From Lachnospiraceae bacterium (lineage in GTDB: Bacteria > Bacillota > Clostridia > Lachnospirales > Lachnospiraceae), in NCBI GenBank assembly GCA_022793065.1, contig JAAWCE010000109.1:1-35596 (forward strand): DNA of 35,596 nucleotides, written 5' to 3'. The position numbers and the translations under genes are program-made. This document shows positions 15,862 to 23,420 of this stretch, in pieces; positions within the stretch are counted from its first letter, which is position 1; each line of letters opens with the position of its first letter. The notes under the pieces are model-generated. The model saw only the letters and a list, made by a program, of their open reading frames with translations, ran no database searches and had not been told where the DNA came from.

Positions 15862-17058
15862 ATGAATAGGATATATATTTTTACCGGAAAAGGGGGCGTA
15901 GGAAAAAGCAGCGTAGCAGCGGCCCACGCTGTAAAAAGTGCCGGTGAGGGAAAGAGAACGTTATTGGTAAGTACGGACATGGCGCACAATCTGGGAGATC
16001 TCTTTGAGAAAGATCTGGGAAGAACTGTGGAAAAAGATGTGCTTCCTTATTTGGATTTGTATGAGATTGACCCAGAGTATGTGATGGACAACGATTTCCC
16101 GTCGGTCATGGAGTATTTGGGAAAATTATTTTCAGATTTGGGAGAACCTGAATTGCAAAACATGGGAATGATACCAGGAATGGAAGAATTATTTTCGCTT
16201 TTGAAAATTGCGGATATCTATAAAAAGGAATATTACGATCGTATTATAGTGGATTGCGCTCCCACAGGAGAGACATTATCTTTATTGAAATTTCCGGAAT
16301 TGCTTTCCTGGTATATGGAAAAACTTTTCCCCATTGGCAAAGTGGGTGTAAGAGTACTTGCGCCCATTTCCAAGGCTGCATTTAAGGTGGAGATGCCAAA
16401 TCGGTATGCGGTGAACGAGATTGAAAAAATATATCTGAAATTGGCGGATTTGCAGGAGCTTTTAAAGAATAGAGATATTACGAGTGTAAGAATTGTAGCC
16501 ATTCCTGAGAAAATGGTGGTAGAAGAAACAAAGCGTAATTACATGTATTTAAATCTTTATAATTTTAATGTGGATGGACTATACATCAACAGAATTTTGC
16601 CTGCAGAGATAGACAACCCGTTTTTCAGTGGGTGGCTGACGCTTCAGCGACAGTATATTACACTATTGCAGGATTGTTTTGGAGCGCTGCCCATTTATGA
16701 AATTCCCTGGTATGACGAGGAGTTAAAGGGAGAAGGAGCAATCAGGAGGATTGTGGAAGATGTGCTGGATGGGGAGGAAGTTTTTGCACTGAAAAATATA
16801 ACCGAAAGGGAAAGTTTTCGTCAGACAGAAAAAGGGTATGAACTAGAGGTATTTTTGCCCAATGGGGATAAGGAAAAGATGGAGTTGTATCAGGCGGCAT
16901 CAGATATAGTGATTAAGACAGATAATTTTAAGCGTAATATTCCGCTTCCAAATGTTCTGCGCAATTACAATGTTTCGGGGGCAAAATACAAAAATGAAAA
17001 ATTGAGTATTTGGTTTGAGAGAGGGAGTGAAGAACATGGACAGGGAGATGCTTCATAG
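15862..17058 (+). CDS. ArsA/Get3-like ATPase with HSP20-like tail (first copy)
   Basis: 398 residues, ATG behind GGAGG. The deviant P-loop TGKGGVGKSS (8-17) has the signature lysine K10. Switch I reads STDMAHNLGD, with Met where STDPAH is usual. The A-loop DCAPTGETLSLLKFP matches Get3/ArsA. Residues about 315-392 (ELEVFLPNGDKEKMELY, NIPLPNVLRNYNVSGAKY) look like the ArsA_HSP20 beta domain. The Get3 CxxC zinc motif is absent. Eukaryotic Get3 targets tail-anchored membrane proteins and ArsA drives arsenite export; no ArsB, ArsD or arsR-type gene is nearby, so an arsenic role is unlikely. It is followed, with a 23-bp overlap, by a small helical protein and then by a second copy. Confidence 0.88.
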   Translation: MNRIYIFTGKGGVGKSSVAAAHAVKSAGEGKRTLLVSTDMAHNLGDLFEKDLGRTVEKDVLPYLDLYEIDPEYVMDNDFPSVMEYLGKLFSDLGEPELQNMGMIPGMEELFSLLKIADIYKKEYYDRIIVDCAPTGETLSLLKFPELLSWYMEKLFPIGKVGVRVLAPISKAAFKVEMPNRYAVNEIEKIYLKLADLQELLKNRDITSVRIVAIPEKMVVEETKRNYMYLNLYNFNVDGLYINRILPAEIDNPFFSGWLTLQRQYITLLQDCFGALPIYEIPWYDEELKGEGAIRRIVEDVLDGEEVFALKNITERESFRQTEKGYELEVFLPNGDKEKMELYQAASDIVIKTDNFKRNIPLPNVLRNYNVSGAKYKNEKLSIWFERGSEEHGQGDAS

Positions 17059-17263
17059 GATAAAAACGGCGGCAGAATATCAGAAGAAAGCATTTAGAGC
17101 GCTTTTGCCGGATAAAATGGAAAAACACCTGGATGTAATCGAAAGAGAGGTTAAAATGATGTTGGCAGAAGCAGCAGCCGAAGTGCTGAAAGAGTATAAA
17201 GGAAAGGATGACCCGCAAGATAAGGATACATCTGCTCCTATGAGAAAAGTAACCATTGAATAA
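17036..17263 (+). CDS. Small helical protein between the two ArsA-like ATPases
   Basis: 75 residues from the ATG at 17036, chosen because GAGGGAG lies ahead; an in-frame TTG at 17015 is less likely. It overlaps the preceding ATPase gene by 23 bp, so translation is probably coupled. The sequence is almost all amphipathic helix (MLHRIKTAAEYQKKAF, then KMEKHLDVIEREVKMMLAEA), followed by a polar linker and the tail MRKVTIE. It has no membrane segment or cysteine motif. I do not recognise a family. The tail RKVTIE closely matches RKITIE at the end of the MarR protein of the same cluster. Position suggests a partner or adaptor of the ATPases; that is inference. Confidence 0.75.
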   Translation: MDREMLHRIKTAAEYQKKAFRALLPDKMEKHLDVIEREVKMMLAEAAAEVLKEYKGKDDPQDKDTSAPMRKVTIE

Positions 17264-17394
17264 TCTGTAAAATACAGAAGGGATTGTGCAGAAATGTGGT
17301 ATGGGCGTTATAACATAAATGGGCAGCAGATGGGCGTCCGGAAAGAGACTGGGAGGATGGAAAGAGTATGCCAAAGCACGCAGGGAGTGTAAAC

Positions 17395-18546
17395 ATGAGG
17401 ATAATTATATATACGGGAAAAGGCGGTGTGGGGAAGACCAGCATGGCGGCAGCAACGGCTTGTAAAATTGCCGGAAGCGGGAAAAAGGTATTAATCATGA
17501 GTACGGACCCGGCCCATAGCCTGGGGGATTCCTTTGACAGAACGGTGGGAAAAGAGCAAACACAAATTACAGAGAATTTGTATGCAATGGAAATAGACTC
17601 TGTATATGAAGGAGAAAAGAGCTGGGGAAATCTGAAAGAATATTTGAGACAGCTTTTGACTGCCAAAGGGGGCGGAGGCATAGAAGCGGAGGAATTACTG
17701 ATTTTTCCAGGGCTGGAGGAGCTTTTTTCCATGTTTAAGATTTTGGAGGTATATGAAAGGGGGGATTATGAGACTGTAATTGTGGATTGTGCGCCTACCG
17801 GGGAGACATTATCCTTGCTAAAATACCCGGAACGCTTATCCGGTCTGATAGAAAAGATATTGCCATTGGAAAGACTGGGAGTGAAAACAGTGGGAGCGGT
17901 TGTAGAAAGAGCAATGAAAATTCCCATGCCGAAAGACAGTGTATTTGATGATGTTGCGTATCTGGTGGAGAAGATGAAACGTCTTCAAAAGCTGCTGCTC
18001 AATAAAGACATTGTAAGTCTTCGTGTTGTCACCACACCTGAAAAGATTGTGATAAGCGAGGCGAAGCGTAATTTTACTTGCCTGTATTTGTATCATTATA
18101 ACGTTGACGCTGTGATTGTCAATCATATTTATCCTGGGAAGGCGATGGAAGGATATTTTCATAAGTGGGTGAAACTGCAGGAGGAGGGATTAAAAGAAAT
18201 ACGGGAAAGTTTCAGTGAAGTTCCACGTTTTTATGTGGAATTGCTGCCGAAGGAACTTCGCACGTTAGAGACACTGGAGGAAGTGGGTGGGTATATTTTC
18301 GGCGATTGTGATCCAAATGATGTGCTGTTTCAAAAAGAAATTTATGTGGTTGACAGGGAAGGGAAAAGTATGAAGATTTATCTTCCTTTTGCACAGAAAG
18401 AAGAATTGCGCCTGGAACAGGATAGAAATGAACTGGTGATAGGGGTGCGCAATGAGAGTCGTAAATTTCCGCTGCCTTCAGATTTTTTCGGCAAGGAAAT
18501 ATCAAGTGCAAAATTTGAAGATGGGTATTTGAGCATATTTTTTTAA
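17395..18546 (+). CDS. ArsA/Get3-like ATPase with HSP20-like tail (second copy)
   Basis: 383 residues from the ATG at 17395 (AGGGAG 7 nt ahead); an in-frame ATG at 17368 behind GGGAGG would add 9 residues. The P-loop TGKGGVGKTS (7-16) keeps the signature lysine. Switch I is the canonical STDPAHSLGD and the A-loop is DCAPTGETLSLLKYP. The tail (about 310-383, with KIYLPFAQKEELRLEQ and KFPLPSDFF) is the same HSP20-like domain as in the first copy. No CxxC is seen. The two ATPases are clearly related but diverged, as expected for a heterodimer or two pseudo-equivalent halves of ArsA, which is itself a tandem duplication in proteobacteria. Substrate unknown. Confidence 0.88.
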   Translation: MRIIIYTGKGGVGKTSMAAATACKIAGSGKKVLIMSTDPAHSLGDSFDRTVGKEQTQITENLYAMEIDSVYEGEKSWGNLKEYLRQLLTAKGGGGIEAEELLIFPGLEELFSMFKILEVYERGDYETVIVDCAPTGETLSLLKYPERLSGLIEKILPLERLGVKTVGAVVERAMKIPMPKDSVFDDVAYLVEKMKRLQKLLLNKDIVSLRVVTTPEKIVISEAKRNFTCLYLYHYNVDAVIVNHIYPGKAMEGYFHKWVKLQEEGLKEIRESFSEVPRFYVELLPKELRTLETLEEVGGYIFGDCDPNDVLFQKEIYVVDREGKSMKIYLPFAQKEELRLEQDRNELVIGVRNESRKFPLPSDFFGKEISSAKFEDGYLSIFF

Positions 18547-18613
18547 GATATTCTTTTATGGAGACAAGAAGTGTGTAAAAAGAGGGTTATTTTGAAGAAT
18601 TTTAAAATGTATC

Positions 18614-18642
18614 TTGCGATGGTATAAGGGGTTTGGTACAAT
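18614..18642 (+). promoter_or_regulatory. Promoter of the Septu-like pair
   Basis: TTGCGA at 18614-18619, a 17-nt spacer and TACAAT at 18637-18642 (4/6 and 5/6 matches). It would start transcription near 18649, about 16 nt before the GTG start, so the pair has its own promoter separate from the ArsA group. Confidence 0.5.
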
Positions 18643-18664
18643 AATTTGCAGAGGATATCCTTAA

Positions 18665-19945
18665 GTGGATGAAAGGGTAGATGAAATTAAAAATGAAAAA
18701 AGACTGGGAGGTTACTTTTTGGAATATTATATTACGGAAATAGTGATAGAAGAGTTACGACATTTGACAGATATTAAAATTAAATTAAATCGTGATAAGA
18801 GAACTAATATGCTATTGACCGGGAAAAATGGTTCTGGAAAGACAACGTTACTCCGGGCAATGAAAGCGTTTTTGCAAATGATATGCGAGTACAATTATGA
18901 TGAGGAAAGCACATTATGGAAGATGAAAATTGAAGGAAAAGATGAAGAGAAAATGATATCTTTTCGGGGGGAGAACCAAGTAAGTGAAATTTGTAAGTGG
19001 TTGGGAAGAAAAATAGAATCGGCAAATTATGCTGTTTTAAATGAAATAAATGGTTTACACAAATTGTATCATGAAGGTAATTTTTTGATTGCGTTTTATG
19101 GTGCGGATCGAAAAATCGGAATCAAGAAAGCAGACGGAGTTACCAATGTAGTTTTAGAGCAATTTTATTCTGTTGAGGATGAACCAGGCAAATTATTGCA
19201 TCAATATTTAATCCATTTAAAGACGCAACAATCATATGCCAGAAACGAAGGAGACATGGAGACGGTTCGGATGCTGGAACAGTGGTTTGAGCGGTTTACG
19301 GATGCGTTAAGAGTTTTATTGGATAATCAAAGTATATGCCTGAGATATAACTACAAAAATTATGATTTCTTGATTGTGGAGGAGGGAAGAAAACCATATG
19401 GATTTGAGGGACTTTCTGACGGATATTCAGCAGTCATACAAATTTTCACGGATCTTATTCTGCGCATGGAGAGAAATTGGTTAAAGGATGGAATTATAAG
19501 TACGTATAACATGGAAGGAATTGTGTTGATAGATGAGCTCGAAACTCATTTGCATATTGGCTTACAGAGAAATATATTGCCATTTCTTACACGATTTTTC
19601 CCAAAGATTCAATTTATTGTTTCAACTCATTCACCTTATGTTTTGAATTCTATTGAGAATTGTGTGATTTATGATTTAGAAAAGAATATTCGGATGGAAG
19701 ATATGTCAGGATATTCTGCGGAAGGGATTGTAGAAGGATATTTTGAGTATGAAGTATATTCGGAAATTTTGCTTCAAAAGGTAAAAAGATATGAGGCTTT
19801 AGTGAATAAAGATAATCCAACAGAAGAAGAGAGAGTGGAAAGAGCAAAAATATTAGTGGAAATGAGACAGTTATCAGGAGATTTGGCAAAGGAAGCCAAA
19901 GATGCTTTTGAGGAGATAGAACAGAGAAGGAAGCAGCATGATTAA
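18665..19945 (+). CDS. AAA/ABC-type ATPase, Septu PtuA-like
   Basis: 426 residues, starting with GTG (GAGGAT ahead). A TTG at 18716 behind GGGAGG is an alternative start. Walker A is LTGKNGSGKTT (51-61). The signature-like GLSDGYSA (249-256), Walker B GIVLIDELETHLH (285-297) and the switch STHSPYVLNS (320-329) follow. This is the single-chain OLD/RecF-like ATPase core found in PtuA of the Septu anti-phage system and in retron-associated ATPases. The C-terminal 60 residues are highly charged helix (NPTEEERVERAKILVEM). The stop codon overlaps the HNH gene by 8 bp. Paired with the HNH protein it would form an ATP-controlled nuclease complex. Neighbouring genes look richer in GC by eye, hinting at transfer. 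Confidence 0.85.
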   Translation: MDERVDEIKNEKRLGGYFLEYYITEIVIEELRHLTDIKIKLNRDKRTNMLLTGKNGSGKTTLLRAMKAFLQMICEYNYDEESTLWKMKIEGKDEEKMISFRGENQVSEICKWLGRKIESANYAVLNEINGLHKLYHEGNFLIAFYGADRKIGIKKADGVTNVVLEQFYSVEDEPGKLLHQYLIHLKTQQSYARNEGDMETVRMLEQWFERFTDALRVLLDNQSICLRYNYKNYDFLIVEEGRKPYGFEGLSDGYSAVIQIFTDLILRMERNWLKDGIISTYNMEGIVLIDELETHLHIGLQRNILPFLTRFFPKIQFIVSTHSPYVLNSIENCVIYDLEKNIRMEDMSGYSAEGIVEGYFEYEVYSEILLQKVKRYEALVNKDNPTEEERVERAKILVEMRQLSGDLAKEAKDAFEEIEQRRKQHD

Positions 19946-20621
19946 GTATAACCGTATTAATACCGATAAGGCCAAAGCCGCGGTTAAGTCTTTGGAAAGG
20001 GCAAAAGCCAGCAAGGGGAGCTATAATACTCCGGAGGTAAATGCAGCCCTTGCAGAGATGTTTTGTGGAAAATGTTATATCTGCGAAAATAAAGACAGAA
20101 TTTCATCTTATCAAATTGAACATTTAAGGCCACATGGCAAAAATGAGACATTAAAATATGATTGGAATAATTTGTTTTGGGCTTGTGGGCACTGTAATAA
20201 TATAAAAAGTGGAAGATATAATCCAATTTTAGATTGTTCGCAAGTTGAGGTAGAGAAAAAGATCGCATTTCGGAAAGAGGGATGTTTTGGTGGAGATGAG
20301 AGATACGTGTTTACAGCTTTGGAGATGAATGAAGAAATAAATAATACGATTCAATTATTATATGCAGTTTATTATGGCAATACTCCACAAAAGAGAATGG
20401 AAGCAGTCAATATCCGTAGAGCATTGAGAAGTGACTTATCTAATTTTAAAAACTTAGTTCGAGCTTATTATGAAGTGGAAGAGTATGAAAAAGAGGACAT
20501 AAGAGAAGCAATTCGTAAAGAAGTAGGACAAAGTGCCGCATTTGCGGCTTTTAAAAGGTGGCTGTTATGGGATCATAGGGAAGCGTATAAGGAATTATTG
20601 GAGTATTGTGGATTGTTTTGA
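19938..20621 (+). CDS. HNH endonuclease, Septu PtuB-like
   Basis: 227 residues; the ATG lies inside the last codons of the ATPase gene (8-bp overlap). The HNH core runs through CGKCYICENK (43-52), IEHLRPHGKN (60-69), KYDWNNLFWAC (73-83) and HCNNIKSGRY (85-94). Cysteines C46, C49, C83 and C86 look like the zinc pair set, with E61-H62, N77/N78 and H85/N87 as catalytic candidates. This architecture is that of PtuB and of the retron-associated HNH proteins annotated under TIGR02646. The expected role is DNA or RNA cleavage upon phage infection, held in check by the ATPase. No reverse transcriptase or msr/msd-like element is nearby, so Septu type I is the better reading. Confidence 0.88.
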   Translation: MIKYNRINTDKAKAAVKSLERAKASKGSYNTPEVNAALAEMFCGKCYICENKDRISSYQIEHLRPHGKNETLKYDWNNLFWACGHCNNIKSGRYNPILDCSQVEVEKKIAFRKEGCFGGDERYVFTALEMNEEINNTIQLLYAVYYGNTPQKRMEAVNIRRALRSDLSNFKNLVRAYYEVEEYEKEDIREAIRKEVGQSAAFAAFKRWLLWDHREAYKELLEYCGLF

Positions 20622-20686
20622 TAATAATATAAAATAATGGAATACATAAGAATATACTATAGTATTCATAATGTTTATGAGAAAAG

Positions 20687-20718
20687 GGAATATCGACATT
20701 AGTGATTGTTGATATTCC
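20687..20718 (-). terminator. Hairpin between converging operons
   Basis: GGAATATCGACA and TGTTGATATTCC form a 12-bp stem with one G-T pair and an 8-nt loop. On the minus strand the stem is followed by CTTTTCTC, which suits termination of the leftward two-gene unit. On the plus strand only A-rich sequence follows, so it is a weaker stop for the HNH gene. Confidence 0.6.
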
Positions 20719-20762
20719 ACAGAAATAAAAAGTATTAAAATCTGAAATTTAAGTACAACATA

Positions 20763-21683
20763 TCATAACACTGGTATTTCTATAAATTTGGCCAAACGTC
20801 CTTCATAACAAAACACTTTATCATTTTCGGTTATTTCTTCTCCCAGGAAATGCCTGAGCACAAAGGGAAGCATGTAGTTATCCAGGCACTTAAAGTCTAT
20901 TTTCGGCGCCTGATCTTTTTGTGATATTTCTTTATAATATCCGTCCGTTCCTTTTATTTTATGAAGTGTAAACAGCTCCACTCTGACGGGAACAGGCATT
21001 TGGGAAGCTGCTTGTTCTGTTAAAGTGGTTAGGAATTCCCGTTCCAAATCCGGAATTTCTATTACGATTTCATCGTTGGAGAAGAAAACCACCTTTTCCA
21101 AAGGAAGTCCTTTTTCTTCCAGAAGGGTTAATATCATATCCATAAGATATTTTTCGTAAGTAATATGTCTTTTGGGATTACAATTTCCCAGAATCACCTG
21201 GCGGATATATTTACTGCGAATCATATGCTGATTTTGGGTATAGCGGCCAATGAAAGATTCCCAGGTATCTTCATAGTGGAAAATGGAAGAATCATAGTGC
21301 CGCAATGCAGAAAAATTAGCTTTCATCATGTCCAGGCTGACGAAGCATTTGCCGTCGTTGGAAGTTTTGAATATATCTTTGCCCGGAAGGTTATTGTGGG
21401 TTACTCTGTATTGGTTCATGTCTTCCGCATTGAAGTTTTTATATCCCTCCGCAGCCTGAATCTCCCTAATCGCGGTATCTTTTACGCGGTTATATTCTTC
21501 AAAATAATCTTGCTCACAATGATAGCCGGCTAATTCTTTTATAAATAGTTCCCATTTTTTCAGTGTATTGTAATAAGGGTCATAGAGTTTCAGCCTATCC
21601 GTAAAATATGGTTCTTGAAAGAGTTTCAGGGGGATGTTGCAGTCCTTACAGAACCGTTCTTTTACATTTGAAGATAGTTCCAT
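20763..21683 (-). CDS. Unrecognised 306-residue protein paired with a nucleotidyltransferase
   Basis: 306 residues; the ATG is 1 nt after the stop of the nucleotidyltransferase gene, so the pair is translationally coupled. I do not recognise the family. The sequence is mostly soluble alpha/beta. Three segments resemble the motifs of a polymerase palm. CFVSLDMMKANFSALR has D118, then comes SKYIRQVILGNCNPKRHITY (157-176), and FFSNDEIVIEIP has D204. The last recalls motif C (HDE-hydrophobic) of family A DNA polymerases, and the first recalls motif A. The spacing (86 residues between the two aspartates) is shorter than in Pol A. N-terminal CKDCN (12-16) might bind a metal. Enzyme activity is a guess from motif shape only. 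Confidence 0.7.
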   Translation of the reverse strand: MELSSNVKERFCKDCNIPLKLFQEPYFTDRLKLYDPYYNTLKKWELFIKELAGYHCEQDYFEEYNRVKDTAIREIQAAEGYKNFNAEDMNQYRVTHNNLPGKDIFKTSNDGKCFVSLDMMKANFSALRHYDSSIFHYEDTWESFIGRYTQNQHMIRSKYIRQVILGNCNPKRHITYEKYLMDMILTLLEEKGLPLEKVVFFSNDEIVIEIPDLEREFLTTLTEQAASQMPVPVRVELFTLHKIKGTDGYYKEISQKDQAPKIDFKCLDNYMLPFVLRHFLGEEITENDKVFCYEGRLAKFIEIPVL

Positions 21684-21684
21684 G

Positions 21685-22713
21685 TCAGAGTTCCCCCTTT
21701 ATAATTTTTTCGTCCACATACATTCGGAAGTCGTCAATCTTTTTGTGATTTGGTGCATCCGGAAGTGATGTATTGTGTTTAGCATATTCAAATCTTTTTT
21801 CGTATTCATTGAGCAAATCATAAAAATCCGGGGTGGGTTGTCTGTTGTCATCTAAAAATTTACCGTTGCGGATGTCCATCAGTAAATCATGTTCCGATTC
21901 CCGATAGGTTATGATTTCTTCTTTTTCAAGAATGTCAATGCACATCATATACAGACGGAGCAAATGAGCCATGTGTTTTCCTAGTTTGTCGTGACCAATG
22001 GCTTTTTCGTTTCGCTTTCCAATCTTATTATAACTACTGACAATGGCTTTCATTTCATTCCACATACCTGCCCAATCTCTTAATGGATAATGGGTCAGCG
22101 TTACATCCATGAAAATTTCGCTTTCGTAGTCTTCCTGCATGGAGCGGTCAATGTAAAGACAGATATCGCTGTCGTCGTGGGGATAATATCTGTGCTTGAA
22201 GTCATATTTTGCATTGTTGATGCTTTTCAGAATGTAAGCTTCATTTTGGGTTTGTCCTACCAATCTGGCTGCTTTGTTCTCCAGACGGCGAAGCTGGCTG
22301 CCGGCGTATCCGCCAAAGGTGTGAATACAGATTTTGGATAGAAACATTTTCCGTTGTTCCAGCAGTTGGCGGCCAATGGGGGTCAGGCGCAGGTAATGTT
22401 CCGGACGACATCCCAGGATTTCAATGGTATTTGGATTATTGGATGTCAGTAATTGGAGCATTTTATGGAAGGAGTAAATGGTGGTATCGGTGGGGGTGTC
22501 CACCACTTGCCCGTAATCTGTCCCCAGCAGAATGTTTTCTTTGGAATTTAACGCAATGCCTCTGATGTCTAAATCAGAGCCTTCCTTTTCCATACCATAA
22601 GCATGACTGCCGCCCAGAGTCAGGAGAATGATGGTTCCGTTTAATCTATCATCCGTTCTTAAAAAGTCATATGCTTTGGTGGTAAGTGCGGTTTGAATTT
22701 GTTCCGGCGTCAT
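21685..22713 (-). CDS. Pol-beta-superfamily nucleotidyltransferase (YcgL/RlaP type)
   Basis: 342 residues, ATG behind AGGAGGT. The N-terminal fold shows ILLTLGGSHAYGM and GSDLDIRGI, giving the nucleotidyltransferase GGS (34-36) and the aspartate pair D47/D49. A third acidic candidate, D76, is in TDTTIYSFHKMLQLL. The rest is helical. This is the family annotated as predicted nucleotidyltransferase YcgL (PF10127). Aravind and colleagues named a related group RlaP and linked it to RNA repair gene sets. The reaction and target are unknown; adding nucleotides to an RNA 3' end is plausible. It leads a two-gene operon with the 306-residue protein, and a strong promoter lies upstream. Confidence 0.85.
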   Translation of the reverse strand: MTPEQIQTALTTKAYDFLRTDDRLNGTIILLTLGGSHAYGMEKEGSDLDIRGIALNSKENILLGTDYGQVVDTPTDTTIYSFHKMLQLLTSNNPNTIEILGCRPEHYLRLTPIGRQLLEQRKMFLSKICIHTFGGYAGSQLRRLENKAARLVGQTQNEAYILKSINNAKYDFKHRYYPHDDSDICLYIDRSMQEDYESEIFMDVTLTHYPLRDWAGMWNEMKAIVSSYNKIGKRNEKAIGHDKLGKHMAHLLRLYMMCIDILEKEEIITYRESEHDLLMDIRNGKFLDDNRQPTPDFYDLLNEYEKRFEYAKHNTSLPDAPNHKKIDDFRMYVDEKIIKGEL

Positions 22714-22737
22714 TTTGATACCTCCTGGTATGTTTTC

Positions 22738-22765
22738 ATTATAAGATTTTCCGGTCCAAAGTCAA
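22738..22765 (-). promoter_or_regulatory. Promoter of the nucleotidyltransferase operon
   Basis: On the minus strand TTGACT (22765-22760), a 16-nt spacer and a perfect TATAAT (22743-22738). It stands about 25 nt before the ATG and its AGGAGGT ribosome site. Confidence 0.7.
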
Positions 22766-22787
22766 TGTAAAAATGAAGATTAAGTCA

Positions 22788-22816
22788 TTGAAACTGCAAA
22801 ATTTTTATGGTAAGGT
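22788..22816 (+). promoter_or_regulatory. Candidate promoter of the truncated AAA gene
   Basis: TTGAAA at 22788-22793, a 17-nt spacer and TAAGGT at 22811-22816. The match is moderate. It diverges from the nucleotidyltransferase promoter. Confidence 0.35.
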
Positions 22817-22848
22817 AAGCGTATAAATAGTCGCGGGGAGGTGGGAAT

Positions 22849-23361
22849 ATGACGTTATATCTGAATACCAATGTGGCATACAAGGATTTTCAGATGCTTA
22901 GAAATGATAAATACTTTGTGGACAAATCTTTTATTATTGAGAAAGTGAACGAAAGAGTAAAAACAAAGAATCGTTTTCTGTGTATTACAAAGCCTCGTCG
23001 TTTTGGAAAGACTTCGGTGCTGAATATGTTGGGGGCGTATTATGGAAAGGCATATCCGGCGGGAGAACTGTTCTCCGGACTGAAGGTCAGCGAAAGTCCG
23101 GATTTTACCATACATTTAAATAAATATAATCTGATCAGTTTTTCCATGAATGAACTGCCGGGGAAGGGGAAGACCTACCAAGACTATATCGGGCGGTTTG
23201 AAGCCAATATAAGAAATGATATCAGGGAAGCATATCCCCAATTAGACAAGAAAGAATTTGACAGCCTTTCAGACCTGTTGACAGCCACAGGGGATGAATT
23301 CATTTTTGTCATGGAAGACGAAGACTTCGGGATAGTTGCTAAGAGGGGAAATTTATGCTAG
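22849..23361 (+). pseudogene. Truncated AAA-ATPase-like protein (AAA-ATPase/DUF1703 family)
   Basis: 170 residues with a good GGGGAGGTGG ribosome site. The start matches the AAA-ATPase-like family: YFVDKSFIIEKV, then the P-loop KPRRFGKTSVLNML, then LSDLLTATGDEFIFVM. Family members are usually 500-600 residues, and FIFVM is followed by the Walker B acidic residues (D-E-W-D). Here it runs into EDEDFGIVAKRGNLC and stops. All of the lid, the C-terminal helical part and the PD-(D/E)XK-like nuclease domain are missing. I read it as a remnant left by a deletion. These genes are common, often multi-copy, in Lachnospiraceae genomes and their function is unsettled. Confidence 0.75.
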
Positions 23362-23420
23362 AATTTATATCAGACCAAAGCGGAAGCAGGTTTGTGTCGG
23401 GAGAGAGGAAATAAATTGTC

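Noticed and set aside
15862..18546. Arsenic-resistance operon
   Set aside because: The ATPases resemble ArsA, but ArsB, ArsC, ArsD and an ArsR-type regulator are absent and both copies carry HSP20-like tails.
18546..18665. Possible retron (ncRNA plus reverse transcriptase) ahead of the ATPase/HNH pair
   Set aside because: The gap is only about 118 bp, has no msr/msd-like long stem, and there is no reverse transcriptase gene in the window.
20763..21683. Reverse transcriptase reading of the 306-residue protein
   Set aside because: There is no YxDD motif; SNDEIVIEIP resembles family A polymerase motif C more than a reverse transcriptase.
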